The notes beneath the pieces were generated by a model. It was not told the DNA's origin and ran no database searches. It was given only the letters and a program-made list of their open reading frames with translations. This document shows positions 1 to 13,203 of a stretch of DNA of 64,000 nt, in pieces. Numbering within the stretch: position 1 is the first letter of the stretch; the number at the start of each line of letters is the position of its first letter. Source of the DNA: Leucaena leucocephala (Eukaryota > Streptophyta > Magnoliopsida > Fabales > Fabaceae); assembly GCA_037074615.1 (NCBI GenBank), contig CM073527.1, positions 7,528,848 to 7,592,847 of the forward strand. The letters run 5' to 3'. The position numbers and the translations under genes are program-made.

Positions 1-65
1 TCTTATCATCTTACATAACTTTGTAAATCTATGCCAAAATTGTGTGACTTTTGCACCATTTTTAT

Positions 66-120
66 CACTTCCTAGGGGTTACCCATCATTGGACTACCCT
101 AGTTTGAGCACGCTTAACTG
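66..120 (-). other. 5S rRNA-like segment in element interior
   Basis: On the minus strand this reads cagttaagcgtgctc followed by gatgggtaacccctaggaag. That resembles the 3' half of plant 5S rRNA, including the internal promoter (A box, intermediate element, C box). The homologous copy at 46801-46855 is closer to 5S. It is a fragment embedded in a retrotransposon, not a 5S gene: the 5' half of 5S is missing. Confidence 0.55.
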
Positions 121-1739
121 AGAAATACCAATGAAAATATGAAACATAGGTGTTAATAGGCTACTACCCTGATACTGCACTATCTTATACCCTTCTCATG
201 TTGTCTCTTTTAGGTCTATCTGGCCCTTTATTCTCTGTGGGAACTTATCTGCTTAAACTTGATCTCTTCTTATTTCATGTGGGCACTCTTCTTCTCTTTC
301 TAAGGTATTATTCCTACAGATTTATTAATACTTTGTACTCAGTACTATAAACTTTAACTCTGTTGACCTTAATTCCTTCGTGTAAGAGGATTTTGAGTTT
401 AGTCCATATAAGAAAGTCATCTAAAAATAAATGTTATGGGTACTCTCTATGTATGAGTTAACCAATTTGCGAGTCTTTCCTTCTTTAACCTTATCCTCGG
501 TAATCATCTTCCCAGAGAAATATTGCACTGTACTCATAACTTTAAGACTCATTCTTTTCCTGAGGCTAGGTCTACCATGACCATCAGGATCTATTGCGAT
601 CTACCGTAAACCTCTTTAGTAACTAACTATGACCCTGGAACTCTGTATAAGAAATGCTAGCATATAACTTTGATCCTTTGAAATCTACTGCAATTCTATT
701 GTACTGTCATAATTCTCTAGAAGACCTAAAACCAATGGACTAAGTTACAAGGTTAGCCACTTCCACTTAGTTGGTAACTCAACCGATAATTTCCCCAAAT
801 TTTTTTTGTTTAAACAATATTCAAGCTTAAGACTTTACTCATTTCATCTTTCACTTAGGAATTTCTCATACCATTCTCATCTTTTATTTTAAAATATGAC
901 TTTGATATGTGTAATATTGCAGAGAGCTACACATGCTCTACCATACACTTACTACAATAAACTATACATCTTATCTTTTTTATTATGGTTATGTATAGAG
1001 TTGCTAAAGATTTTTTAACTTATCTGGTGGACATAGCACTAACATGAGCTACACTGTCTATTTCCTTAAATTAACTCTATCTCAAGAGCAATCTTACTCT
1101 ATCGCAAGAACAACCTGGCTTTACTGTGAGAGCATTTACTTTTATTACATAGACACTACTCTCTTGGAGCTATATCATTATTTTCATAACTATATCTCAT
1201 TTTTGTTTTGCATCATCTATGTCATTTTCATAGCTCATCATTCATATATCTAATAATTATTAAATGACATGTCCTAAGTACTGTAACCATATGCCTATAA
1301 GTATGTCAATATCATGATTTGTATAACCATAATAAACATATTCTATTATCTCCTTTATTCTAACCAATTATCTTACCTCAAGCTCTCATTCTAATCTTGA
1401 CTTTAATTGTTGGAGATTAACTTGAGCTAATTATCTCATCCATCTCTAAATATAACTACAATTATATCAGGTCTATAGTAGCTTAACAGTGTGCATGCTG
1501 GCTATGGCTATTTAAAATGCATAAGGTATTACCACCGTTAAGCTAGTGGGAATAGGAACACATTTATCACATGCTAGAATGCTAATAGGAAGATCCAATT
1601 GCCCTTTATAGTCATTGTTATATGTGATTGATCATCACTTAAGTCACATATCACACATACTTAACGAACATTAATCCATACTATCTCTTAAATTATCTAA
1701 GGCGAATTCTCTAACTTTTCTCTAATCAGGGCAAAACTC

Positions 1740-2330
1740 TTTTATTTGTCTATGGATTCTTACCTGTTGTATTATGTAGAATTCTCTGGCATCATGTCCT
1801 AGCTTGCCATATCTATAGCAACTTCCTTGACCTATTAAACAAATCTTATCTCTATGTTGTTTACCACATATCTCATAACCCTTAGGCACCGATTGCATGT
1901 TTAAACTTCTTGATTCATTACTTTTCTCAACCTCAAACCTTTACATTTTTCTGGGCATGGTAAACTTCTTTCTAAAATATTACATGCCCCTACCGCTCCA
2001 TTAAACCTTTGTAATAGCTTGGGAAGAATCCTTTCTTAAAACATGAAACTCAGTTCGTAAGTCATCTGCTCAGTTGTACATCTCTCATCATTCATATGGA
2101 TGAACTTGGCTAAGTACCCATCAAAGGTCTCACCCTCTCTTATCTCTTAAACTTAGCCTCGCGCTCATCTTTATTTGATTAAGGTAAATACTTTTTGTAA
2201 AACTATTTAAGTTATACTTCCTAGTTGAACAGGTTATTCTTTTCCTGTAAGGCAACTTATGCGTCCTTTACTATTTCTTAACATTTTTCTATAATTCGTA
2301 AATGGCTAACTAAGACTTCCCTTCTAAGGG
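1740..2330 (-). pseudogene. Decayed gag with degenerate zinc knuckle
   Basis: Minus-strand translation in shifting frames recovers pieces of a Ty3/gypsy gag. Around 2190-2240 there is a run resembling FYKKYLP, then DEREAKFKR, then (after a frameshift) GETFDGYLAKF. Further on come NDERCTTEQM and a segment like the gag of the element at 58162. Near 1800-1850 is CYRYGKLGHDAREF, a zinc knuckle (CX2CX4HX4C) with two cysteines lost, preceded by a second knuckle-like CGKQHRDKIC. Gag would form the virus-like particle that packages element RNA. Several frameshifts and stops make it non-functional. Neither LARD2 nor LARD1 has an equivalent. Identification as gag is fairly firm; the outer limits are approximate. 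Confidence 0.6.
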
Positions 2331-3090
2331 ATATTTCAACACTTTGGAGATCTTTGAATATTCCTTCAACTGTAGTAAGTTTGTGCTTACATAAATGGAT
2401 ATTATTTTATATTGGGTCCACTGAGTTATTAGTTCCTTTGTTATGGAATTCCTTTATTTTGGAAACAAAAATTCTCTATATATTCATCATTACATCTTTT
2501 CCTTTAGACCGTATGCTAGGCAGGTCTCTAAACAAGCCTCAGTCTAGCCTATACTACTTTTGTTTGGAAAAAGACTATCCTGATAAAGCCTTTCACAATG
2601 TAGATCTACTATGGATTATTGCATAGATGATCTATTTCTGAATATTCTTTAAACTAACTGTTCATATGTTAGTGTATCCTACTAGCTAGCTTAGGCGAGT
2701 CTTGTAGCAATCCTCTAGCTGATAAACTTTAGCGAGGTTAGTATCTTTATTCTCATTGTCTCTGTAGCATCTATTGGTTGCCTCTTGGTGTATAAAACGA
2801 TTCTAATTCATTCCCATAAACTAGGCCTTAGCAATTCTCTAGCCAATAAACTATCTATCGATTTAGGTTTGGCTTAGGCCTTATACTATACTTTACACAA
2901 TTTACATTAGAAGTCTTAGGGGTTTTCTTGCTTTTTTAGCTGCTCTCATTATCTCTAACAATCATAATCAGTATAGAGAGAGGAATTATGCAACTGTTCT
3001 TTTCTTTACTTTACGGCTAAGTAGGAGCATATACTCTAACATGCATAATGCTTGGCCAACATGTTGCAGGACTATATACTTGCTCATGAA

Positions 3091-3187
3091 TGCAAAGCTC
3101 TAACATCAGAGCTTAAGCATTCCTTTCCTTAATATGTATAACTCTAACACTCAGAACTTGTATGACTCTGACATTCAGAGCTTTAGC
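3091..3187 (-). repeat. Array of short GAGCTC-stem hairpins
   Basis: A cluster of small inverted repeats such as agctctaacatcagagct and ctctgacattcagag, with 5-6 bp stems and 6-8 nt loops. It is the reverse-complement counterpart of the array at 47288-47405 in LARD1. Confidence 0.5.
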
Positions 3188-4937
3188 ATATTTTACAAAC
3201 TTAACATAATGCCTGGCATTTCATGCATGGAGTAAAAGCTCTTACTTGCTATTTCATCTATAACATAACATTTAAATATCTTATCCCTACAAAAGGGAGC
3301 CTTTCTATTTTTCTACAGAGTTAACTGTAAAATCATCTCCTTGTTCATAAAATTAGAGGGAGAGGACTTATACTAATATATTCTTTCTTACATGCTTAAT
3401 ATCTTGTAAAGCTCTGCCCCTAAGCTTTGGTCTTGGCCAATCATACTTTTATTGGGTAAAGTCTACTCCACTTGCCTTACCTCGACTATATTCTCTTTGT
3501 TCTAATGGATGACATATTCTTATGTCAAAATAACATCAACTCCATCTTAATTACATCCCCTTTTTACACAAATAAGGTATATTGATCTATTTGGAGCAAT
3601 ATTAACTCTAATTCAGAGGACTAGTTCCTAATTCTTAAGAAAAACTAGGTGGCCAAAACTTTCATACATCATATCCCTTACTCAAGAGCCTATCAACCTA
3701 ACCCTAAAACTGAGTAGCTATTAACATTATCGGGAATATACTTGTCTCTTATTGTACTAGTTTCTTGTAACTATCTATCTCTTATCATCTCTTCTATTAA
3801 TACTTGAGAAATTACTGAGGCTATTTATCTTTAGCTTACTATCCCTAAGATCCTATTTATCAATTCAGGAATATGAGATAGCTATAATGTTAGACCATCT
3901 TACCTTAACTAAGTTATATTCATTCTAACTTTGGGGATTACCCGGCTAACTATCTCATTTACCACTTTTTCTATTGTTTATCATTACCAAGTTAAATTAT
4001 CTAAGTGCATGTCATATAGTATAGGAGCAACAAAACTTTCTCATGATATATACTCTACCCTGCATGTAATACAAAAGGGGATTTATCATAGCATACTCTA
4101 ACATGCATAATATGCATAGAGATGCAATCATTTAAGCATACTCTAACATGTGTGTCATCATATGACAACTATAACAAGATGCAACTGTTCATCATAACCT
4201 ATAGTAACATAAGCCATATTATCACATAATTTTCTCAACCATCAATTATATGAACACTACAATTAAACAATTAACTAGGTAAACTTTAAAGTGTTCTTTC
4301 TTGTCTCACATTATCTACCAGATCATGATCATTTATTCAGGAACTTGAGATAACTATCCACTTAACTTAGACTGCCATTTTACCCTCCTACGAGAGTATA
4401 GACTTAACCCTTAATTGCTTTATCTAACTTTCAAGCATTAGTCTTTCTAAGATAAGGGAGTCTCTTAATCTGTGGCTACCTTTCCCTTTACTACTGCTAA
4501 TCATACTTAGTTTCATTCTATCATAACATCTCCTATTGCCTGTAAGACTTCTGTGTCCTTAGCCTAAAGGACTTATGTGTCCTTGGTGTCACTATAATCC
4601 ATAACTGAGTTAGCTGCTTCCTTTCATCTAACTAAGGAAGGGTTTGGCTCACATCTCGATATCATTCATACTTTTAAGTTTTCCCTATCCTCAAGGATCA
4701 CTATCAGGTGAGAAGTTATCTCTTATTAAATCTTAATGTTTAATTTTCCTAAAGCATTCATCTCCAATCCATAATCTTATTTATACTATGAACAAGTAAC
4801 CCATCACTAACCTCAATCTCAAGTGGTCCTTAGGTAATATGCTATATACTCTATTTCCTAATTAGAGCAAGTTTATCTTGCTCCAGAACCTCTATTTTGT
4901 GCTAAAACTTTCTTCTATACTATTGCCATAACCTTTT

Positions 4938-4949
4938 GCTTTAATAACA
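4938..4949 (-). other. Degenerate primer-binding site (tRNA-iMet type)
   Basis: The plus-strand text gctttaataaca matches 9 of 12 bases of GCTCTGATACCA, the reverse complement of the canonical PBS. It sits 3 bases inside the LTR edge at 4953, the same position as the PBS in the other elements here. This fixes the element's orientation as minus. Confidence 0.6.
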
Positions 4950-5741
4950 AAATAAAACATCCTACTTTTAATCTCTCAGAGTATGTATTCAAAAGCATAT
5001 TTAACAAATAGAAGCATTACTTTAGCCCAAAAATTAAAATTTAAAAACTTACTTCTCGGTACTGTTCATTTGATAAATTCAAAATTGATAGTCTAACTTT
5101 AAAAATTCATAACTAATTCTAGAAAAAATGTAGGGAGGTGATCTAAATTTATATTTGAAGCTTTTTCATAGCTGTTTAAGGAAGAACTATAAATTTAGAC
5201 ATTTACTTTGTCAATCAATATTGTCAAATCGTTACTTTTTACTGTTCACATGGCAAATTCTAGAAATTTTACATTCTGTCTTGTAAATTTGGGAATTCAT
5301 TTCTCTTAATATACATATCCGAATGAGGCATGTTACCTATACATTTAAATCTTTGGATGTTTACAAATTGCTCATAAAATTTTATAGATTAAAGGTCAAA
5401 CTGAAGCCACAACAAAACTGCTTTAGGATCTACATTTTTACCATTTCAATTTCCTTTCTTTAATTCTCAATAATTATTCCAGAATGCATAAACCATCTCT
5501 TTGGTCTCATAAATTCATATACATCATGGAGTTATGTCATAATTATTTCATACACTTTTCTTTACATATAATGGCATATTACATAACATCACATAAAAAC
5601 TTTACCACTTAAATAAGCATGATTCTTTTATCCTAAATAACCTATTATGGTTGGTTATGGGAGGGTGAGATTCTGGGGATCTCAGTAGCAAACATTACCA
5701 CTTAAATATGCAAGATAGATGCTAATGTATGATATGTAATC

Positions 5742-8700
5742 TGTAACATCCTTACTTCCATACGTATTAGGGATCATTTAGCAGCATTTAGAACCACTTA
5801 CAAGACCATGGAAGTCCATTAGCCAAATCTGGAATTTTATTCTTTCTCGGGTTACTGTTCATATGGTATTCCAGATTACGCAATGAACTTCAAAAAATTA
5901 TAATTAATTCTATAAAACTCAAAATGAAGTGGTTCAAAAAGATACATGAAGATAACATCTTAGAATTTAAGGGAAAAATAATTTCCAGACCAAATGATTC
6001 ACCAATTGATACAGTTTATTCGTTGAATTTTACTGTTCATTTGGTCAAAAACTCTGGAAACAGATTCTGGTCCCTTACTTTAGAAAATCATTTATCTTGA
6101 TATACACATCCAAATGAAACGTTCTACCTATGCACTTAAAGATATGGATGTGTGCTACATGCTCATAAAATTTTGTGAACTAATTCCTTCATTTGCTAGG
6201 TCAAACTGAAGCCACAACAAATCTGCTTTAGGACCTACGTTTTTACCATTTCAGTTTCTTTTCTTTCATTTCCAATAATTGTTTCAGCATGCACAAGCCA
6301 TTAAATAAGCTTCTTAACATTCATATATATCATGTACATATGCCATAATTATTACATAGAAGTTTATCACATAAATAGACACCTTACATGGCATTTACAT
6401 ACATGGAAAATGCATAGCATATGCTAGAATCTTAAATACTTCACTTTCCTTCTTCTATACTTTAGCTCTTCTCCATGGATACCTTTTCTTCATACTTGAC
6501 CTAAATTGGTTGGTTATGGGAGAGTGAGATTCTAGGGAATCTCAGTAGCAAACATTACCACTTAAATATGCAAGATGGATGCTAATGCATGATATGTAAT
6601 TTCATTAAACTTTCTTTGATTAGTGACATGCCAACATGCTACAAACTTTTACATAAAGTGCAAGGCCATGGAAACATGTTATTCACAATACATTAAACAT
6701 CATTTATCATGTCACAACATCATTCAAATAACATATACATGTCAACACATAAGCATACCACATCAAGCACATAAAGAGATAAGTTCACTACCTTGCACTT
6801 AAGCTTTTCTCTTGACCTTTAGCCCTTGCTCCCTAGCTTTCCAACCATGAAGCATTTATGTCCATCACTTCCCAACATCTTCTTGGATGTTTCATGGTCC
6901 TAAACACATTCATATTCATCACATAACTCATTAGAACTCATGAACTCCAACCATATTCAAGACTAACTTTGTTACACTCTTTATTGTCATAACTTTCTCT
7001 AATTTTCACTAATCCACTTGGCTCTTGAACCAATTGATGTCTTGACTTTAACCTACACAATTTCATCTTTTGAATCCATTTATGATCTTAGAATCATAAA
7101 ATTCCAGCTCCTTCATGGCATGCTGTACAGAATTGAATATAAGCACACAATTCTTTCAAAAATTCTCATTTTAATTTTAATGCTTCCCATACTTGTTTCT
7201 CCACTTTACCCCACACAACTTTTCATTTAAAAACCATTGGAACCATCAAAATCATGAAATTCCAATCACTGTTCATGCGAGTGAACAGTAACCGTAAGGA
7301 ATCTCAGAGACTACAACCTTGAGATTTTAATGTTTCCAAGGTTCAAAACCTTTCCAATCCTACACAAAATCATCATATAAACTCAATGGAAGCATTAAAT
7401 CATTGAAATTCAACTTCCTTCCCTCATGAACAGAGCAGACCGAACAGGGCACACTATGGCAAAGTCAAGAATATCAATTTGATTCAACAACCAACCACTT
7501 AACTAGCTTGTTTAAGCTTCAATCATGTGTTTCTAACTTTAATTTATTCTTTCCCCTTTCCTTTAAGGTCTTTGGGTAGCACCACCCCTTAGAGAAAACT
7601 CAACTTTTCTCCCATCAAAACCCTAAGTTCAAGCTCCCAAATCAAAGGAAAATAAGCTAGGAGAGATTGCTTACCTTTAATCTCTAGATTGCTTGAACTT
7701 TGGAACCTTGAATCTTCTTTGTCTTGGCTTGAGTTTCCATTTTGCAAGAGTTTCCCCAAGGCTCCATGAAGCTACGGGTTACTGCAGAATGAGGGGTTAT
7801 TTATAGCCAAAATCTAAGAAAAATGAATGGCCAAGATTGATTTGGTTACTATTTGATCTAAAGGCCCACATTTAATCTTGGATTTAACTTTTTCATAAAA
7901 TAATAATTATGACATCATGTGGGACAGATCAAGGGACACCTCAAAGGGTTAGGTGGCGTGCTGCCCATGCAAGGAACCTTCTGGAGAAATTCTAGTCGAA
8001 TCCGGTACCGATCAGTGCAGTTTCACAACAACCAGACTGTGTTCTGTTCCTAATTTTTTATAATATACCAGGATATGTATTCTATCCTGAAAATTAATGT
8101 CTAGGCTTCTCATACCATTGAAAATGTTAGACTGAGTATTTATCTGCCATCCATCCTTTGGAAATGACCAAAAGACCCTTGGTGTCCTTTCTTGCACTGT
8201 CTGACCCTAAGGGCATAATTGTCATTTCACCCCTCTTTGTACTGCCTCAGGGCATATATTGGCTCAACTAATCATATTTATACCATGTGTCACGTTTTTA
8301 GCCTATCCCAGATGACCAAAATGCCCTTCATCCATCTTTGGTACAATCTGGGCATCCAGGGGCATTTTCGTAATTTCGCACTTTTTCTGGCACTGGCCCC
8401 TTCTACTGATAGACTGGTACCCTGGGTTTTGGGCCTTCCTTGGCATCATTGTGGGCCTATATATGAGGTCATCTGATCTCATTCTATCCAGGCTTACATA
8501 CCGATAAGTTCCATTATCGGATTACGGGTGTTAACAAACTCCCGTCAAAATTCACTGATATGTGAATAACTTTTTATACAAAACTTCTTCTGGAGTTCTG
8601 TTAGATCCAGGACATCTGACACTGTAGGGCACAATTTTCTATAATTTGTCCACTTATATCTAAAGTCCATGAAATCTGATAAAATTTCAGATAACTTTTA

Positions 8701-9135
8701 GACTATCAGATAATTTTCTACTGTCTGGAGCCCTAATAAAATTTCTGTATAATGCCAGATTAGCCACCATGACTTCCTCTATTTACTGATAGAATATGGG
8801 ACTGAAATACTTATAGGCATTTCTAAGCCTTTTCTGGCTGAACTTTTCCATAATTACATTTATGTCCCTGACTTTTTGCTTAATTACATTTATATCCCTA
8901 ACTTTTTACATATTTACATTTAGGTCCCTAAACTTTTAGAAATTACCACTTTTGGCCCAACATTTATTTCTACTTTAACTTTTGGCCTTTAACCTTTTCC
9001 AATTTGCGTTTAGGTCCTTCTCTTTCTTTAAGACTTATCTAACCTTTATTATTTCGTCTGATCTTTGTCATAATCCTTTATAAGCATCTTTCCACTATCA
9101 GTACTATACAGATAGGGAAAAATTAGGATATGGCA
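5742..9135 (-). mobile_element. Solo LTR, family A (TSD taatc)
   Basis: The ends are tgtaacatcc and ggatatggca on the plus strand (TG...CA), flanked by direct repeats taatc at 5737-5741 and 9136-9140. Its minus-strand sequence has the features of the family: TATA near 7798-7805, the splice-donor-like aaaggtaagc near 7668-7677, and the conserved block near 8010-8040. At 3,394 bp it is a full-length LTR with no interior, as expected after LTR-LTR recombination. It lies within another LTR of the same orientation and related sequence. Confidence 0.88.
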
Positions 9136-9555
9136 TAATCTCATTAAACTCTCTTCATTTAGTGACACGCCATAATGCTATATGCTTTGTATAGAAATGC
9201 ATGGCCATGGAAAAAATATTATTCATAACATATTCAACGTCATTCATGATGTCGCAACATCATTCAATCATCATATACATTTCAACACATAAGCATACCA
9301 CATTAACCACATAAAGAGATAAGTCCACTAACTTAAAACTTTATCCTTTTCTCTTTACTCCCATTGCATCTAACCAAATATTTTTCACTTATTTTCTTTG
9401 ACATATCATTGTCCTAAACACAATTACATTATGTATACAACTCATTAGAGCCATTACATAGACATGGTATATCAAGTTCCTTAAAACCCATTACTGTTAA
9501 CTTAATTCTTGGAGTTAATGGTTTAGCTTAGTAATAATTATTTCCTTAGGCCAAT

Positions 9556-12500
9556 TATCATATACTAATTTTTAGGTCTAAAAAGACCAGTATGTAGCCT
9601 GAAATAGGTAGGCTACCAGGCCCTGTTAAATAGAAGTCGTAGAAATATAATGATGATTTACAGGGACTAAACTGTAAATAATGGTCATTTTAAAGAAAGA
9701 AATTGACTAAATTGAAAAGTCTAAAAGTTCCATGGTATAAAATGAAAGAGATATAAGCTTTAGGCCATTAAGTGTAATAATGAAAAGTTGAGAGACTAAA
9801 AGATAATTTTCAAAAGTTCAGGGGTAAAATGGTAATTTATGAAAAGTTGAGCCTAAAAAGGCCCAAAATTTCCTAGAATAATTTCAATACTAAATTTTAC
9901 TAGTAAATAGAAAAAATTATTCTAATCAATTTAACGTAACATAGAATTTTGATTTGAAATTCTGATAAATTGATATAAATTTATAAAGAATGGGAAATTA
10001 GTACAGTATCCTCTTAATCCTAGAATCAGATGAAATTTGGTATGAAATTCTTATAATTAATATGAGAATTTATGAAACTAATAGAACTCAAAAAGGAGTT
10101 ATGTAGAATTTATAATAGAATTTACAATTGATTAAAACACCCGATAAATACTTTTCGAGAAAATTTATTGGGAGTTGAGGCAATATAGTCAGGGGACCAT
10201 ATAAAGGGCCTAAAATGACACCTTATAGGCTAAAAATACTTTTAGATAAGTCTATGGGCTAGTGCTAATAAAGACCCAAAAATATAAAATTATGAAAATA
10301 CCACTAAGTATGCCACTATGTTGTGCCATTGAGCAAGTGATAAATTGAAGGCATTTTTGTCATTTGAATATGGTTAAATGGTCAAGGAGAGTTCCTAAAA
10401 TAGTTGGCTAAGGTCAAGGAATACTCTGGTGATGTATATCAAGACTATAATGCCATAGAGATATTAAAGTAAACAAAGAAGAACCAAAGGGTATTTTGGT
10501 AATTTGCCAAGGGATTAGTAATTAAGTTTAGACATAGTCCAAGAATGTCAATGGTAGGAAGAATCTGGGTACTAGATTTAAGATCAGAAAACATATTATG
10601 GAATCTTAGAAAAATTAGATTTAAAAAATAGTCTAGTTTTTAGGAAATTGGACTGAGCCAGTATCGGATTAGACTAACATTTTTCTAGATGCTTCTTCCC
10701 CCTAGAATTACATCACATGTGGATATAAGGTGTCCCTTGATGATGTCATCTTTTGGCTTCTAGGGCAAGCCAAGATCAAGAGCTAATTTGAGCCATTAGA
10801 TCAAATAGTGCACAAAGTGATTTTAGCCATTCATTTCCATGCCTTGAAGTCTATAAATACCCAACCTTAGGTGCTGCCCAAGTGAAAAGTAAGCTAAGAC
10901 AAGAAAGATTCAAGGCACCAAAGTTCAAACTAGCTAGGAATTAAGGTAAGCAATCAATCCTAACTTATTTTCCTTTAATTTAGGGGATTTTTTATGTAAG
11001 AAAGTTGAGCTTTACCTGGGGTATATGTGCTTTCTACAACCCTAGATGAAAGGAGAATAAAGAAATTAAAGTTAGAACTATGTGATTAATGCTTAAACAT
11101 GCTAATTAGATAATTGGTTATTTAATCAAGTTAATATTCTTGACTTTGTCATAGAAGATACCTTTTGATATGTACTATTCATGATAGAGGGAGAAGGAAT
11201 TTCAAAGATCTAATACTTCCATTGAATTTATAAGATGATTTTGTGTAGGATTGGATATGTTTTAAACCTTAGAAGCATTGGAATTGATTATAATTGTTGA
11301 AAGTCTTCTCTATTACTATTTACACAAATGAACAGTAATTGGAATTTTATGATTTTGATGCTTCTAATAGTTTTTAAGTGAAAAGTTGTGTGGGATAAAG
11401 TAGAGAAACAAGAATTGGAAGCATTTGAATCAAAATGAGAATTTTTGAAAGAAAAAGGGGAGTTATGCAATTCTATCTAGAAGAATGTGTAGTTGCTGGA
11501 ATTTGAGAATTCTGAGTTTATAATTAGATTCAGAAGGCCAAATTGTGTAGGATAAGTTAAAACATCAAGTGGTTCAAAGGCCAAGTTAATTAGTAAATAT
11601 TAAAGAAAGTTATGTTAGTTAAGTAAGTTCAATATTCAAGAAAGTTAGATCGTAATGAATAGATGATAATGCTATGTTAGGAATTGATTGGTATGCTCAA
11701 AAGAGTGCAGCCATACATCAAGGAGAAGTAAGAAGGAAGAAGCAAAGATAAAGTAAAGGAAAGTCAAGCATGTGGTAGTAAACTATTATAAATGTATTTG
11801 ATGTTATACTTGGTAGTGTTATGGCTATGTTGAATTGTGTTACATATGTTTATGATTGAAGCTCTATTTCTATGATTACTTTGGCCAATTGTATTGTATA
11901 TGTTACATGGAAGCATACACATTACATAATGTTAACACTTTCATAAGCAAGTACAAGTAGTTACATTAATGAGTTCATTGTTTAGTACTATTTGCTACTG
12001 AGATTCCCCATCCATGTAATCCCAATCCCAACATGTTCTTGAATGATGAAAGAAGATGAAGAAGCATGAAGAGAAGTAACATATTGGATAGTATAAATGT
12101 TATATGAAGAATTGTTATATGTACTAATGTTATATGACCAATTTGAGCAGTGATGTTCATGATGTAATGAAAAATATTAAATGATGGAATAAATGCATAA
12201 AATTTTACAAATATTTATTTAACATGTCAAACTTCATTTTCACACCAAGTACACGTTATTTCAATGTCTGTACACAAAGAACGAAATTTCCAAAGTCAAG
12301 GCCTAGAATATGTTTTTAGAATTTTTGCCAAATGAACAGTAAAATTTGATGTTAGAGTTGACTTAGTTAAATGGTCAATTGGTCCAAGGAAGTATTTTTC
12401 CCTTAAATTCCAAGATGTTAGCTTCGTGTAGGTTTTTAAACCACTTCATTTTAATTTTGTTTAGAATTAATATGATTTTTTTAAAGTTCATCATCAAATC

Positions 12501-12631
12501 TGGAAATATCTTATGAACAGTAACTCATTAGAGTGAAATTCAGAATTTAGCTAATGGATTTCAAGGGTCATATAAGTGGTTCTAAAGGCTATCAAATGGT
12601 CCCTAAGACGTATGAAAGTAAGGATGTTTTA
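9556..12631 (+). mobile_element. Solo LTR, A/B-related (TSD ccaat/ccaac)
   Basis: It starts tatcatatac (a decayed TGTCATATCC) with the family-B opening about a reddish taatttttaggtct and cagtatgtagcctgaa. It ends ggatgtttta. The flanks ccaat (9551-9555) and ccaac (12632-12636) agree in 4 of 5 bases. A TATA box is at 10852, with a splice-donor-like taaggtaagc about 94 bp downstream. The 5' third is family-B-like and the 3' two thirds follow family A, so it may be a recombinant or an intermediate subfamily. Old, many substitutions. No ORF in it is credible. Confidence 0.78.
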
Positions 12632-13203
12632 CCAACCCTATATAATTTTGTCAAAGGAATCCAAATATGATCTTGGAATTACGAAAATCAAACTTCTCCA
12701 ATGAAAATTGTCCAGAACTATACCGCACCTTCATAAATTCCAAAAATTCTCATTTTAATTCCAATACTTCCAATATTTGTTTCTCTACTTTATCCCACAC
12801 AATTTTTCATTTTAAAACAATTGAAAGCATCAAAATCATGAAATTCTAACTCCTTCCTAGGCACATGAACATTGACAGAAAGGGTCTCAAAGATTACATG
12901 ATTTCCTAAGCTCAAACTACTTAATTTTAGCTTGTTTAAGTTTATCTAAATATTTTACAACTCAATATTCATCTTCTTCCCCCTTCAAGATAGAACGTCT
13001 AACAGCTCCCATAGAACATCCAACAGATCCCATAGAGAGAAAAATGTTGTTTCAACAATTCAAATGTAAGAGAAATCTTCCTATAACATAATACAAAGGT
13101 AGAAGAAAGAAGTTACCTTGGATCCTTGTTTGTTTAGCTACTTGATTTTCCTCTTCTTGCTTGAATTTTATTTTAGTATAACCTCCCCATGGTTCTTGCT
13201 TTT

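Larger units (their letters stand above)
1..4952 (-). mobile_element. Interior of a minus-strand LARD-like Ty3/gypsy element (partial)
   Basis: Read on the minus strand this is the interior of a family-B relative. It runs from a degenerate PBS beside 4952 towards a 3' LTR that must lie left of the window. Blocks match the LARD interiors in reverse complement: about 4280-4560 and 3990-4220 resemble 21080-21420, 900-1260 resembles 45800-46080, and 66-120 resembles 46801-46855. A segment of roughly 2.7 kb (about 1270-3990) has no equivalent at that place in the two LARDs and contains a decayed gag. No long open frame survives. The sequence is AT-rich with many small indels, so this is an old copy. 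It may be closer to the coding ancestor from which the LARDs were derived. Confidence 0.7.
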
